Shown piece after piece: positions 9,343 to 19,296 of a stretch of DNA of 48,308 nucleotides; within the stretch, counting starts at the first letter, position 1; every line of letters starts with the position of its first letter. The translations under genes and the position numbers were made by a program. The stretch covers positions 1 to 48,308 of the forward strand of contig NZ_AWUK01000049.1 in the NCBI RefSeq assembly GCF_000499205.1, given 5' to 3'. This DNA is from Paenibacillus sp. MAEPY2. GTDB taxonomy: Bacteria > Bacillota > Bacilli > Paenibacillales > Paenibacillaceae. The notes beneath the pieces were generated by a model. The model did no database searches, was not told the DNA's origin, and was given only the letters and a program-made list of their open reading frames with translations.

Positions 9343-9386
9343 TATATTAATCAATTAATTATTATGTTAGTATATTGATTGATTAA
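9343..9386 (+). promoter_or_regulatory. Tandem pair of the shared 16-mer before the transfer operon
   Basis: TATATTAATCAATTAA (9343) and TATATTGATTGATTAA (9371) are direct repeats 28 bp apart, 31 nt before the first transfer gene's start. Near-copies precede the coupling protein (2869) and the ribbon-helix-helix gene (35718). Tandem sites on one helix face would fit cooperative binding by a dimeric regulator. The 9166-9342 stretch before it holds nothing I recognise. Confidence 0.5.
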
Positions 9387-9416
9387 CTAATAAGATGGAA
9401 TGGGGGTGATATTCTA

Positions 9417-9806
9417 TTGAACAAAAACAAGAACATCGTATTGATCAGTATCAGCCTACTCGTCATTTTGACAGCTGCAGTGCTATTAATACGCACACCG
9501 AGCACTCACAATACACCTGTGCCGGAAGCAGTCCCGCCACCTGCGAAGGTTGAAGAATCTGAACCAACCCCACCGAAAGAATCCAATCGAGATGAATCAC
9601 ATGAAAAAGTGGAGAAGGTGATTGATCAAGCTACTGAGGTGGTCGTGGGTACCGTTCCTGGGATAATGGATAAACTCAAGAGTACCGGAAAGTGGTTCAT
9701 GGAATTTGATACGAAACATGCACTCATACTATTGGGGGTCGGTGTTTTTCTAGTCAGTGTTCTATCAACAGGGAACAGAAACAACAAGAGCAACAAAAAT
9801 CGTTAA
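9417..9806 (+). CDS. Small bitopic membrane protein, first gene of transfer operon
   Basis: A 129-residue protein with a TTG start behind GGGGGTGAT. It has an N-terminal hydrophobic segment (residues 6-24), a Pro/Glu-rich linker (33-60), an amphipathic stretch (~65-95) and a second membrane segment (ALILLGVGVFLVSVL, ~101-116), then a polar Asn/Lys tail. I recognise no family. Its position 22 nt before the TcpC-like gene makes it a probable accessory part of the secretion channel. Confidence 0.65.
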   Translation: MNKNKNIVLISISLLVILTAAVLLIRTPSTHNTPVPEAVPPPAKVEESEPTPPKESNRDESHEKVEKVIDQATEVVVGTVPGIMDKLKSTGKWFMEFDTKHALILLGVGVFLVSVLSTGNRNNKSNKNR

Positions 9807-9828
9807 TAGTTAGGAAGGTGCTACTCCA

Positions 9829-10932
9829 TTGGGTTTTCTTAAAAAAAAGAAGTCACATGAATCTGATGATGACGATTTAAAAAATGATTCCCCTAAGGTG
9901 AAGAAGGCTAAAGATAAGTCGATTAAACCTAGTTCACCTAAACGCACTTCGGGTAAAGCCTTCATTCGATTCGTATTTTGGATGTTTGTTCTATTTATCA
10001 TCTTTAAAGGTGTCGTTTCATTCACACAAGGTACAAGGGTAATCGAAAAGGTTACAAACATGGGTTCCAGTGAGCCCGCGATCACAGATGGGATAAAAGG
10101 GTTTGCGAGTGATTTTGCTACTGAATATTTCACATGGTCAATTAACGATGTAAATAATCGTACCGAAAGACTCAAAAAATTCATAAGTGGGATCGATGCA
10201 GATGCTGGATTAAAACCTTATGAGGTTAAGGGTACATCCCATGTACAATCCGTTGAGGTTTATGACACAAGCCAAATTAACGAAGCTTCATTTGAGATTA
10301 CATTAAATGTTCGTCGTGAGGTGGACCTTGATTCCGCTTCTGAATCAGTCGCAACAAAGGATAAAAAAGGAAAGGTGATCAAACAGACTTATATAGTGGT
10401 TCCTGTATCTGCTACCCCCAAAGGTTTTGTTATTGATAACTACCCGCGCTTTGTAGCAAATCAGCAAAAAGGAGAATCCGTACCATCTGAGCAAGGTGTG
10501 TTTATCTCAGATACGGAACAGATTGAACGAGCCTCTGAATTGGCTAACAGTTTCCTTAGCTCGTACTTTGAAGGAAATGTGAGTCAAATCAAATACTTCT
10601 ACGACGATATCAAAAATGCACCTTCACAACTAACTGCATCTGAATTTGAGATGAATAAGGTGGAGAATGTGTCAGTGTACCAAATGAAAGGTACAGAGAC
10701 TTTACCATCCTATTTACGAATCGAAGCATCAGTGCTCGTGAAGAACGATATCGGAGAAATTTTCACAAACTTATGGATCCTGAATGTAATCGAAAAAGAT
10801 AACCGTATGTATGTCATTTCAATTGGCGATCAGAACGATCGACAAGATAAACAAACTACAGTAAACGAAATTTTTGAAGAGGATACCACTAATGGAACCT
10901 CAACTTCAGATCCAACCACATCAACTGAATAG
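9829..10932 (+). CDS. TcpC-like conjugation channel protein (VirB8-like role)
   Basis: A 367-residue protein with a TTG start behind AGGAAGGTG. A basic cytoplasmic N terminus (~45 residues, Lys-rich) is followed by one membrane segment (FIRFVFWMFVLFIIFKGVV, ~46-64). Two extracytoplasmic repeats then follow (about 85-205 and 225-340), each with the helix-plus-sheet pattern of the NTF2-like TcpC/VirB8 fold. By analogy to TcpC of pCW3 it is an essential bitopic scaffold of the Gram-positive type IV channel. The tail is Thr/Ser/Glu-rich and disordered. Confidence 0.75.
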   Translation: MGFLKKKKSHESDDDDLKNDSPKVKKAKDKSIKPSSPKRTSGKAFIRFVFWMFVLFIIFKGVVSFTQGTRVIEKVTNMGSSEPAITDGIKGFASDFATEYFTWSINDVNNRTERLKKFISGIDADAGLKPYEVKGTSHVQSVEVYDTSQINEASFEITLNVRREVDLDSASESVATKDKKGKVIKQTYIVVPVSATPKGFVIDNYPRFVANQQKGESVPSEQGVFISDTEQIERASELANSFLSSYFEGNVSQIKYFYDDIKNAPSQLTASEFEMNKVENVSVYQMKGTETLPSYLRIEASVLVKNDIGEIFTNLWILNVIEKDNRMYVISIGDQNDRQDKQTTVNEIFEEDTTNGTSTSDPTTSTE

Positions 10933-10950
10933 TCGAGAGGAGCAAATTTC

Positions 10951-11246
10951 ATGCGCTTAAATAAAAAACTGTTAACACGTGTTTCATTAATCATTTTTTC
11001 AAGTCTGATGTTTGCATTGCCCGTGTTTGCGAGTGATCCAGGTGTTAAAGCCAATACATGGTTACAAACGAACCTTGGAGCATTAATCCCAGGTTTTATT
11101 CTAATAAGTGCCTTGTTCTTTTTTTCACAAGAGATTGGATGAAACTGCTTAGCTTCGTTGGAATCATTCTAGTAATAGCTATGATTCTGAACTGGACTGA
11201 AATGAAAAATCTAGCCAATACACTTTGGAAAGCTGTTTTCGGTTAA
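10951..11246 (+). CDS. TcpD/VirB2-like small membrane protein, split by a -1 frameshift
   Basis: Frame 1 (10951-11142) gives a signal-peptide-like start (RVSLIIFSSLMFALPVFASD) and membrane segment LGALIPGFILISALFFF. The continuing frame supplies TRDWMKLLSFVGIILVIAMI and the end KNLANTLWKAVFG. Joined at the seven-T run (11118-11124) they form one protein of about 98 residues with a cleavable signal and two membrane helices, the architecture of TcpD/VirB2-type subunits. Slipping back one base on TTC TTT TTT joins them exactly, as would one extra T. So this is a programmed -1 frameshift, a disrupting deletion, or a homopolymer sequencing error. The upstream frame alone ends eight codons after the run. 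Confidence 0.65.
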
Positions 11247-11252
11247 GCCACA

Positions 11253-11654
11253 ATGAGTGATAAAAAAGAGTCTCCCAGAATTACTGTCTCGAATTACACG
11301 AAGATATGGAATTTAGATTGGGTCATATATGCGATTGAAGGGAAGAAACTTCCCATACCGGCAAACTTAAGGTTAGTTGGGATTTTTGTTGCATGCTTCA
11401 TCTTTTGGTCGCTGTTAGGAAAAATCTTATTCTTTATACCAGGTGTGTATACGTATGCTTTTCTACCCGGAATCTCTGCCTGGTTAATTGCTAAACAAAA
11501 ACTCGACGGCAAGGCCCCACATAAATGGCTGCTGGGCATGATCTTCTATTGGTTACGTCCAAAGCATTTACATAGGTACCGTAAAGTTGAGCACAACAAG
11601 CGCTACGTGTATACCAGTAAAATCGCATACAGAAAAAGAAGAGAGAGTGCTTAG
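11253..11654 (+). CDS. TcpE-like membrane protein (VirB3-like role)
   Basis: A 133-residue protein six nt after the TcpD-like gene. Two adjacent membrane segments (LRLVGIFVACFIFWSLLGKI and IPGVYTYAFLPGISAWLIAK, about residues 40-81) are followed by the KAPHKWLLGMIFYWLRPKH segment characteristic of TcpE-family proteins, then a basic tail. It precedes the VirB4-like ATPase as VirB3/TcpE genes usually do. The SD is weak, suggesting translational coupling. A small hairpin (AGAGTG/CACTCT, ~11643-11662) with T-rich DNA follows and might modulate read-through. Confidence 0.78.
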   Translation: MSDKKESPRITVSNYTKIWNLDWVIYAIEGKKLPIPANLRLVGIFVACFIFWSLLGKILFFIPGVYTYAFLPGISAWLIAKQKLDGKAPHKWLLGMIFYWLRPKHLHRYRKVEHNKRYVYTSKIAYRKRRESA

Positions 11655-11687
11655 GCACACTCTTTTCTTTCACAAGGAGGGAAAAGC

Positions 11688-14351
11688 TTGGCAACACTTG
11701 GGGAAGTACAGAAAAAACCGAGCAAAGTAAAAATTGAATTTCCTATTGCTTACTTCGAGCAGAATCTAATATTCAATCACAATAAAGAAGTATGGGCCAT
11801 CTATGAGCTCAACCCGTATATATACGACCATCTTAGTGATCAGCAAAAAATTGACCGTCTTATCACTCAAACAGCTTCACTCGGTATGTTAACCGATAAG
11901 TTTCATATCTTATGGCTTCCTAAAACGCATGACATACATCAGCACCATGAAAGACTTCGGCAGAAAAGAGTATCTGGCCCCCTTAAGAAGAATTCAATCG
12001 GCATTATTTATCAGATGGAAGATTATCTCAGTTCCAACTACAACTCTGTTGAAGGGGTGAACAATGCCGATTACAAAGCATTTCTGGTTGTTTATCTCCC
12101 CAAAAGTGACTCAAAAGATCTGGTAGACCAGCTTGGCTCCATGGTAACGGAGATGAAAAAATTAGTACTTCACCCGAAAAGAGCCATCGAAAACCTATCT
12201 GGACTGAATGAACCTGAGATCTTTGAACACGAATTTCAAAGTTATCAGGTAAAAGAGAGACAGATCTTTGATCGCCTATCTCGTAGGATGAAAGTCAAAA
12301 GAGGAACAGAACAAACAACGGAGTGGCTAATTAAGAGGAACTTCTGGTGGGGTATTGCTGATCCACCTCTACGTTCTACGGAAAATGAAAACTGGTCTCC
12401 TAAAAAGACCAAAGGCAAAAAAGCCGGTAAACCTTCATTCTTCTACGATTCTAGGCAAGTACTGACTCTCACGGAAGCTGATATTGATACATCTCATCCA
12501 CGACGAGTGGGGATTACACAATTACATGAAGGTACAGATAAGCAAATTTATCATGCATACTTAGCGCTCTCTGAGTTACCAGATAATTTGGACATGCCGG
12601 GTTCTGAATGGCTATATAGTGCAGCTACACTTCCATTCCCTGTCTCGATGAGTATTAAGGTCGACGTTCTGGAAGCACGCGACGCACTCAAAAAACTGGC
12701 ACGTAAACGAATGGATATAGATAACCAGGTCAAAAACATTCAAGAAGCCAACGCTAGTGTGCCCATGGACCTGCAGGAGAAACAAGAAAATGCCATGTAT
12801 CTAGAGGATGAGTATAAGAAACGGAAAAATCCAACATTCATCACTCATGTAACCTATGGGCTTTATCACACAAACCTGGATCTACTCAAAAGTAATATAT
12901 CCATCCTACAAGATCACTATAGAGACTTTGGAAACATTCATGTTGAGCTACCCAGTGGAGATCAGTGGCTCCTATTTAATGATTTTATACCAGGATCTCC
13001 TCGGTATGTGTCAGATTACATTCAGCGGATCCCCCCAGAAATGTTAGCATCCGGTATGGTGGGTGCTACGCAAGAACTGGGAGATGGGAAAGGGCTTTAC
13101 ATCGGTACTACAGGTCCACTTGACCGTCCTGTCTATCTTGATCCAGCGAACGCCAGTCAGGAGAACCGCAGTCCGAGTATGTCTCTTACCGGAACACTTG
13201 GCGGTGGTAAATCGATGGCAGCAAACCTACTAGGCTATCAAAATGCGGCTGTCCTTGGTGGTAAAACGCTTATTTTTGATCCGAAAGGCGAGCGGTCCAA
13301 TTGGCCGGATGCTCTTCCTGAACTGGCTGGACAGATTCAAGTAGCTACATTGTCTTCTGCCAAAGAAGACATGGGTAAACTAGACCCGTTTGTCATGCTA
13401 GATGATATTGAAACTGCGAAAGAAGCATCTGTTGAGATTCTTGCGTACTTATCATCTACTAAAACCAATAGCGTGGAGTACAGTTACATCTCCCAAGCAG
13501 TAAATAAGGTGGCCAGTGGTTCAGATCCTTATTTAGCTAAGGCCATCCCCGTACTCTATGAAATGGGATTGACGCGACCGCCAGCAAAAGTACTAGCTGA
13601 AATTCTTGAAAGTTTTGAAACGTTATCTTTCGCTAAGTTGTTATTCGGTACTGGTGGAGAAGCAACTATCAAATTGGATTATGCAATTAATATATTACAA
13701 ATTCAAAACCTGAAGATGCCATCCCCCGAGAAGTCTCCGGATAACTACTCATTGGACGAAAAAATGAGCGTTGCACTCATGTTTGCGATTGCACGATTCG
13801 CCCATAAGTTTATCTATCACAACATCTCAATCTTTAAATTTGTCTTGATGGATGAAGCTTGGGCCTTACTTGGCACACAAGCGGGTAAAGCTCTCGCTGA
13901 TATGATTGTTCGTACAGGTCGTTCATTAAACGGTGGTGCCGTTTTCATCACTCAAAATGCGACGGATATGGCAGGAGACTTGGCAGGTAACATCGGGATT
14001 AAGTTCGCTTTCCGCGATCAGGACAATACAAAGATCAAAAATACACTTTCGTATTTTGGCTTGGAGCATACCCAGCAGAATATGGATATGATCAAGAACT
14101 TGGAAAACGGTCAATGTCTGATGCAAGATTTGTATGGTCGTATCGGACTTGTTTACATCGATGTGGTATTCCAGCACCTATTTGATTGCTTCGATACACG
14201 GCCACCTGCAGAGTCGGATGCTGCTGTGAATGAGGAAGAAGAGGAAAACGAGTTCTCAGTTCTTCAAAATTTCCAAAACTATTATGAAGAACAATATAGC
14301 AAGGAGGGGGACTCCTTGGATGATGATACAACGGATAAAGAACCAGCTTAA
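11688..14351 (+). CDS. VirB4-like conjugation ATPase (TcpF type)
   Basis: An 887-residue ATPase that energises channel assembly and transfer. The TTG start has AAGGAGGG ten nt upstream. The N-terminal ~480 residues form the VirB4 interaction domain. Walker A GTLGGGKS is at 502-509, followed by TLIFDPKGERSNWP, and Walker B FVLMDEAWALLG has D722-E723. Then comes GRSLNGGAVFITQNATDM, the typical VirB4 sensor region. The C terminus is acidic. The last 32 nt overlap the next gene. Confidence 0.9.
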   Translation: MATLGEVQKKPSKVKIEFPIAYFEQNLIFNHNKEVWAIYELNPYIYDHLSDQQKIDRLITQTASLGMLTDKFHILWLPKTHDIHQHHERLRQKRVSGPLKKNSIGIIYQMEDYLSSNYNSVEGVNNADYKAFLVVYLPKSDSKDLVDQLGSMVTEMKKLVLHPKRAIENLSGLNEPEIFEHEFQSYQVKERQIFDRLSRRMKVKRGTEQTTEWLIKRNFWWGIADPPLRSTENENWSPKKTKGKKAGKPSFFYDSRQVLTLTEADIDTSHPRRVGITQLHEGTDKQIYHAYLALSELPDNLDMPGSEWLYSAATLPFPVSMSIKVDVLEARDALKKLARKRMDIDNQVKNIQEANASVPMDLQEKQENAMYLEDEYKKRKNPTFITHVTYGLYHTNLDLLKSNISILQDHYRDFGNIHVELPSGDQWLLFNDFIPGSPRYVSDYIQRIPPEMLASGMVGATQELGDGKGLYIGTTGPLDRPVYLDPANASQENRSPSMSLTGTLGGGKSMAANLLGYQNAAVLGGKTLIFDPKGERSNWPDALPELAGQIQVATLSSAKEDMGKLDPFVMLDDIETAKEASVEILAYLSSTKTNSVEYSYISQAVNKVASGSDPYLAKAIPVLYEMGLTRPPAKVLAEILESFETLSFAKLLFGTGGEATIKLDYAINILQIQNLKMPSPEKSPDNYSLDEKMSVALMFAIARFAHKFIYHNISIFKFVLMDEAWALLGTQAGKALADMIVRTGRSLNGGAVFITQNATDMAGDLAGNIGIKFAFRDQDNTKIKNTLSYFGLEHTQQNMDMIKNLENGQCLMQDLYGRIGLVYIDVVFQHLFDCFDTRPPAESDAAVNEEEEENEFSVLQNFQNYYEEQYSKEGDSLDDDTTDKEPA

Positions 14352-17025
14352 TCAGCCCAATCAAGGTCGAAGATGGATGACACTATGTTTAGTTGTATTT
14401 ATGCTTTTGGGGAGTATTCTTACTAGTCACGTAGCATATGCAGACTCTCTCGATGAGATGATCCCCAAAGACGATACAGCCAATACCAACTATAACAAAT
14501 ACGGTGTTTCGCATTATTCTTTTCAAACCGTCGCTAAAGATCGTCACTTCTGGCAAGTGGGTGACAAAGCTCAGGACGGGATTGTTCGCGCTTTTGACCA
14601 TGGCTTGTCCATGTTATTTCTTGCGAATGTGCAAATCGCTAGATTCTTCAACTTTATTGCCAGAGAAGCTTTTACTTTCAGTCTAATGGACCAGCTCATT
14701 GACGCCGTAGCAGACATTATTAAAAGTGTAACCGGCATTAACGGAGGCAGCATCAATAAAGGGAGTTTTTGGGATAGCTTGGGAGGAATGCTTGCCACAA
14801 TCACCGGGTGTTATGTTGCCATATTGATGGTGAGAGGTCGTTTCTTGGATGGTTACTCACAGGCATTTACGTTTGTTATGGCATTAGTCATCTCCCTCGC
14901 GTTTTTTGCTAATGCGGGCCCCTTCCTTAAGTTTGCTAATAGTCTTGTAGGGGATATAGGAAATACCATTTATATCTCTCTCGCCAAGACGACTGGACTT
15001 AAAACAGATTCAAAAGAAGGAGTTACGGTCATCTCGGAGCAAGTGTGGCAGGAGCTGGTGATTCGTCCGTATACCATGTTGCAATTCGATGACAGTCAAA
15101 TTGCAGAGAAGGACCCCCAAGTCCTGGACAAGGTGCTCACCACTGACTCCTTCTCGGATGAACGGGAAGACGCTCTGAAAGAAGCCGCTACAAAGTATCC
15201 AAAAGTTGAACAAGAGCGATCTGCTTCTCAAATGATTATTGTCTTAGTAAATCTCGCATTTTCATTGTTTATTTTGGGTTTCTTCTGTTTTTGGGCCATT
15301 GCAACGATTTTCATGAGATTTAAAACATTGATTCACTCTTCATTCATGTCTATCACCTTGCTTGGTGCACTCTTCCCAGGGCGTGAAGCAGGCTTTTCCG
15401 TAATACGAAGTCAGTTCATCAAGCTCATTGGTTTACTCATGATGACAACGATGACCATGATATTCTTCAATTTCTCGCTTGTATTTGGTCATTTGGTCTA
15501 TGAAGCTGTGGCGGTGAAGGGAGGTAGGGGTTGGTTCACTGGAATGATATTTGAAGCTATAGCGGTATTCCTCGTGTTTAAATATCGTGATGAAATTACG
15601 AGTGTATTCAGCAAAGCAACAGGTGTTATTCCCGCAATGCCAAAACCTAAATCAACGATCGTGGATAGTGTACAACGAAATATCACACGTTCCCTATACA
15701 ATGGCGCTACCAATAAAGTAAGCGGTTTGTTTAACCGGAGAGAACACGAGGGGGTTCCACGTAGCTTTAACCCTAGCTCAATTACGAAAGCAGACAACAA
15801 CCTAAACGATGCAACGTCAGCAAGTATGATGCTCCGTTATCAACGGGAAAAGCAGGCTTCTGAAGAGATTGCTACTGAATACGGCGAGCCTGCACAGTAC
15901 ACCCCGTTTGTTCAGAAGGTTAACGACAACTTACGCAATGGCACCACAAGTCCCTTCCGCGGTATGGACAAAGAATGGAAAGAAGAGAAGGGACGTCTTA
16001 AAGACATCAAGGATGATGGTGGCAATGTCAAACAGGCTATTTTAACCCAAGGTGTGCATGAAGGCATGAATGACCAGGAAGTGGCTGCTACGATTTATGG
16101 GAACGAAAATGCCATTCGTCAGGCATCTACATTCATGGTCCAACGTCCTAAACGTGCTGTAGATCAGATGGAAAGAGCGAAGACATTGAATCGTAATCGG
16201 AAGCTGCAAACAGCAGTCGATGACTTTACAATGATCCAACTCTTTGACCGGTATAAAGTGGATTATAAACAAGCAGTAGATACAGCCAATATGACAGATC
16301 AGCCCGTTCAACATACGGATTTCGTAAAAGAAATGGATTCGCGATTTAAAGCATCCGGCTTGAAAACGAATCAGATGATTAATGACACCATGCTCGTCCG
16401 TTCCGGACGGATTTCCATTGCCTCTAAATTCGAAGGTATGGATGAATTTAAAAAATACAAAATGCAGCTGCTTAAAGCTAACGAAGCGTTCAGTAAAATC
16501 AACGCACCTAAAGATGGCATCGTAGCTCCCGGACCTCAAGTACGTACAGCTGCCCCAGTTAACACAAAAGCTGTTTTATCTAAAATGCCACCTATGCCGG
16601 ATAGCCGTATTGCGAGCCAAACGCAAACGCTGGATCAGAAGGCAGCCGTATTACTGAATGTTAAACCGACCATGGATACGAAGATGAGTCCTAAGTCAGT
16701 CAACTTTAATAACAAAGCATTGAAAGCTCAAATGGATGACTCCAAACAAAAACTGAAGACCGTCATGAACGCAGATGATCTCCGGTTAGAAATCAATACG
16801 GAAACCAACCAACAGGTAGCGATCAAAATGAAAGAGAAAATATCCACCGAAGTCAGCAGTGGATTGCAAGATGAACTTAAACATCTTAAAACGATGCAGC
16901 GTTCTCGTCAGGTTGCTACAGTCAGCAATGCTGCTGAGAGTCTATCGAAGAAAGTACAAAACAAGGCACGTACTGCTAGGAAGCAGACAATTAGCCAGCA
17001 GAACAACTCCGGTTCTACAAGTTAA
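14320..17025 (+). CDS. VirB6/TcpH-like polytopic channel protein
   Basis: About 901 residues from the ATG at 14320, which has AAGGAGGGGG just upstream and lies inside the VirB4 end; a longer reading from 14230 lacks an SD. A signal-like segment (MTLCLVVFMLLGSILTSHVA) is followed by clustered membrane helices: ~160-215, and three between ~300 and 425 including AFSLFILGFFCFWAIATIFM-type sequence. The C-terminal half is long, hydrophilic and Gln/Lys-rich. This matches VirB6/TrbL-like and TcpH-like proteins, which sit in the membrane and carry a large cytoplasmic tail. The family call rests on architecture and position rather than a clear motif. Confidence 0.7.
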   Translation: MMIQRIKNQLNQPNQGRRWMTLCLVVFMLLGSILTSHVAYADSLDEMIPKDDTANTNYNKYGVSHYSFQTVAKDRHFWQVGDKAQDGIVRAFDHGLSMLFLANVQIARFFNFIAREAFTFSLMDQLIDAVADIIKSVTGINGGSINKGSFWDSLGGMLATITGCYVAILMVRGRFLDGYSQAFTFVMALVISLAFFANAGPFLKFANSLVGDIGNTIYISLAKTTGLKTDSKEGVTVISEQVWQELVIRPYTMLQFDDSQIAEKDPQVLDKVLTTDSFSDEREDALKEAATKYPKVEQERSASQMIIVLVNLAFSLFILGFFCFWAIATIFMRFKTLIHSSFMSITLLGALFPGREAGFSVIRSQFIKLIGLLMMTTMTMIFFNFSLVFGHLVYEAVAVKGGRGWFTGMIFEAIAVFLVFKYRDEITSVFSKATGVIPAMPKPKSTIVDSVQRNITRSLYNGATNKVSGLFNRREHEGVPRSFNPSSITKADNNLNDATSASMMLRYQREKQASEEIATEYGEPAQYTPFVQKVNDNLRNGTTSPFRGMDKEWKEEKGRLKDIKDDGGNVKQAILTQGVHEGMNDQEVAATIYGNENAIRQASTFMVQRPKRAVDQMERAKTLNRNRKLQTAVDDFTMIQLFDRYKVDYKQAVDTANMTDQPVQHTDFVKEMDSRFKASGLKTNQMINDTMLVRSGRISIASKFEGMDEFKKYKMQLLKANEAFSKINAPKDGIVAPGPQVRTAAPVNTKAVLSKMPPMPDSRIASQTQTLDQKAAVLLNVKPTMDTKMSPKSVNFNNKALKAQMDDSKQKLKTVMNADDLRLEINTETNQQVAIKMKEKISTEVSSGLQDELKHLKTMQRSRQVATVSNAAESLSKKVQNKARTARKQTISQQNNSGSTS

Positions 17026-17043
17026 TCTAGTTATTTTGAGGAC

Positions 17044-18831
17044 GTGATCACACTGTTACCCAGTACTGGTAATACAGCGGACATGCTCAAAGAGCACTTG
17101 AAGCGAAAGGTTAAGCAGAAAGTTCAGAAAAAAGTGAAGGATTTGGTAACTAAGGGGATACTCAAGTCCCCCGTCTTTTGGATTGTCAGCCTTTGTTTAA
17201 TCGGTGTATTCGGTATGTTCTACTTGATCGCCGCAGCCGTATCATCTGCCGAAGAAGTAGCGGGGGAGACTCAGATCTTTGAGGGGATCCTCCCCCCAAC
17301 CATTTATGTCCGTAATTTTGAACAATCCATCACCAGTGACTATGGAACTCGGAAACACCCCGTTACGGGGGAGGCTCAATCCTTTCACAAAGGTATAGAT
17401 ATCGGTATCCCGGAAGGTACCCCGGTCACGAATTCATTTGAAGGGGTAGTTACCAAAGTAAGTTATCCCCGGAGCACTGATCCGGCCAGCACACAGAATG
17501 CAGGGATCTACGTTACCGTTCAAAGTACGAATCCTCAAATAGGTATGAGCAGCCGGTATTTGCATTTGAGTGAAGCCCTTGTTACACCAGGACAATATGT
17601 GAGTGTAGGAGACGTTATTGGTCTATCAGGAAATACGGGTCGATCCACCGGTCCCCATCTCCATTTCGAGATGATACCTGAAGGACAAGAAGCTATTGAT
17701 CCTAAACCTTTTGTCATGTTGATGTCAAAACTGACGGAAACCGCAAGTATAGAAGCATTCGATGTGGCCAAGAAAATTAAATGGACGGGCGTGGATGCAG
17801 AAGCTGGTGCCTCATTTGAATCGAATAAGATCTTATACATTAATAATGTGTTTATGGAATCTGCAGCTCCAACATTTACAGATCAGGGGACAATCTATAT
17901 ACGGGAACTGGTGAATGGGGGGATCAACACGATTCAAGCCATTCTACCGGATGGCAGTGAAGTATCTGAACCTACCCCAGAAGCCCCTCCCGTTCAGATC
18001 CCTTCAGAGATTGGCAATCTCACCAATCCGTTCTTTATTGCTTATGCCTCAGCAGCACAAGAGGAAGAACGTAGAAGTGGTGTACCTGCCAGTATATCAC
18101 TTGCTCAGGCAGCGTTAGAGTCTGGGTACGGAAAACGGTCCATCTGTAATAATATGTTCGGAATAAAGGCAAATAAGAGCTGGAAGGGGCCTACCTGTAC
18201 AGCCACCACGCATGAAGAGATTGGCGGAATCAGCGTACAGATTCAAGCGAAGTTCCGCAGCTATAGTAGCCCATTAGCTTCCTTTGCGGACCACTCCGCA
18301 TTCTTGCTGAAGAACAGCCGATATAAAAAAGCATTGAAGATGGAGAATCCATTCGCTTTTGCCAATGAGTTGCAGCGTGCCGGCTATGCAACGGATAGCC
18401 AGTATGCGAATAAACTCAAGTCCATTATGCGTTCTCAGAACCTGGTCGCTCTCGATATGAACCGGGGAATTGATCCAGCAACAGGGCTACCCTTTGAGAA
18501 TATTGGTTTTGGGGGCTTTGGTGGGGACAATGGAGGTGTATACAATGGCTTGATTGACTCCATAACTATTACGTTTGGTTTAAGGCAATATTACGGAACC
18601 CCCTCGACTATGGGGAACTCCAGCAGCCCGTTTAGAGATCCGGATACCGGCAAAACGATTGTCAATTTGGAAAACTATAATCGTGTGGTAAACTTAGGGT
18701 ATGGGGGAGATCTTAACCCTCCGAGAATCTTTATGAAGGATATTCCAAATGCCGTAACGGTTACGATTGACTCTACTGGGAAGGATGCACTCCTGGTATC
18801 CAATATAGATTATATAAAGGGGAAATATTGA
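17044..18831 (+). CDS. Membrane-anchored peptidoglycan hydrolase (M23 + glucosaminidase), VirB1/TcpG role
   Basis: A 595-residue two-domain cell-wall enzyme that would open the wall for the transfer channel. A basic N terminus and one membrane segment (FWIVSLCLIGVFGMFYLIAA, ~46-65) precede an M23 endopeptidase domain with zinc motifs HKGID (H115, D119) and HLH (H205, H207). A glucosaminidase-type domain follows (ISLAQAALESGYGKRS with catalytic-position E359, then NNMFGIKAN) to about residue 465, and the last ~100 residues are of unknown type. The GTG start is tentative, with GAGG unusually close. It overlaps the next gene as TGATG. Confidence 0.88.
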   Translation: MITLLPSTGNTADMLKEHLKRKVKQKVQKKVKDLVTKGILKSPVFWIVSLCLIGVFGMFYLIAAAVSSAEEVAGETQIFEGILPPTIYVRNFEQSITSDYGTRKHPVTGEAQSFHKGIDIGIPEGTPVTNSFEGVVTKVSYPRSTDPASTQNAGIYVTVQSTNPQIGMSSRYLHLSEALVTPGQYVSVGDVIGLSGNTGRSTGPHLHFEMIPEGQEAIDPKPFVMLMSKLTETASIEAFDVAKKIKWTGVDAEAGASFESNKILYINNVFMESAAPTFTDQGTIYIRELVNGGINTIQAILPDGSEVSEPTPEAPPVQIPSEIGNLTNPFFIAYASAAQEEERRSGVPASISLAQAALESGYGKRSICNNMFGIKANKSWKGPTCTATTHEEIGGISVQIQAKFRSYSSPLASFADHSAFLLKNSRYKKALKMENPFAFANELQRAGYATDSQYANKLKSIMRSQNLVALDMNRGIDPATGLPFENIGFGGFGGDNGGVYNGLIDSITITFGLRQYYGTPSTMGNSSSPFRDPDTGKTIVNLENYNRVVNLGYGGDLNPPRIFMKDIPNAVTVTIDSTGKDALLVSNIDYIKGKY

Positions 18832-19244
18832 TGAATGCTCAAATTGCGGAACGCTCTGATTCTTTCTTCATGATGAATTTCGAGATCACCTTTAAAGGGG
18901 TACAAGCCTGGTTAGACATGGCCGGACATCCTATGGATGATTCTAAACTATTCCGGTTGCTCTTTTCATCAGATTATCTGCAAGAACAAGCAGAAATACT
19001 CCGGATGATTGTTTACCGGTACGAAGATGTTTTCTTCCAGGCTAATCGTACAGCATTAAATGAACAGGAGTCTGACATACGAGCAGATGTACATGAACCA
19101 ATACATCAACTGCTATTAAAAATGATGAATCAGAGAATCATTGCTGGGGAGGATAATGCACTCTTAGATCTGTACCTCATCCTGCAGAAGGATAAGCAGA
19201 GTAGTACGCCACAATATACATCGCTGCACTGTTTCTTTGAGTAG
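18831..19244 (+). CDS. Unrecognised last gene of transfer operon
   Basis: A 137-residue soluble protein, ATG overlapping the previous stop. Mostly helical, with pattern ITFKGVQAWLDMAGHPMDDS and LLKMMNQRI; no membrane segment or motif is recognised. Coupled translation and the terminator 50 nt downstream make it part of the transfer operon. Confidence 0.6.
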   Translation: MNAQIAERSDSFFMMNFEITFKGVQAWLDMAGHPMDDSKLFRLLFSSDYLQEQAEILRMIVYRYEDVFFQANRTALNEQESDIRADVHEPIHQLLLKMMNQRIIAGEDNALLDLYLILQKDKQSSTPQYTSLHCFFE

Positions 19245-19296
19245 TACGGGAAGCTGTAGCCTATGAAATCTGCATTTGTTTAGTGATAACTAGTAG

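Noticed and set aside
11058..11246. Independent 62-residue gene starting at ATG 11058
   Set aside because: Its first 25 residues are out-of-frame reading of the TcpD-like signal/helix region; the real content starts only after the T run, so it is the second half of a split gene.
16042..16539. 165-residue minus-strand ORF
   Set aside because: Antisense to the VirB6/TcpH-like gene, with no SD and unnatural composition.
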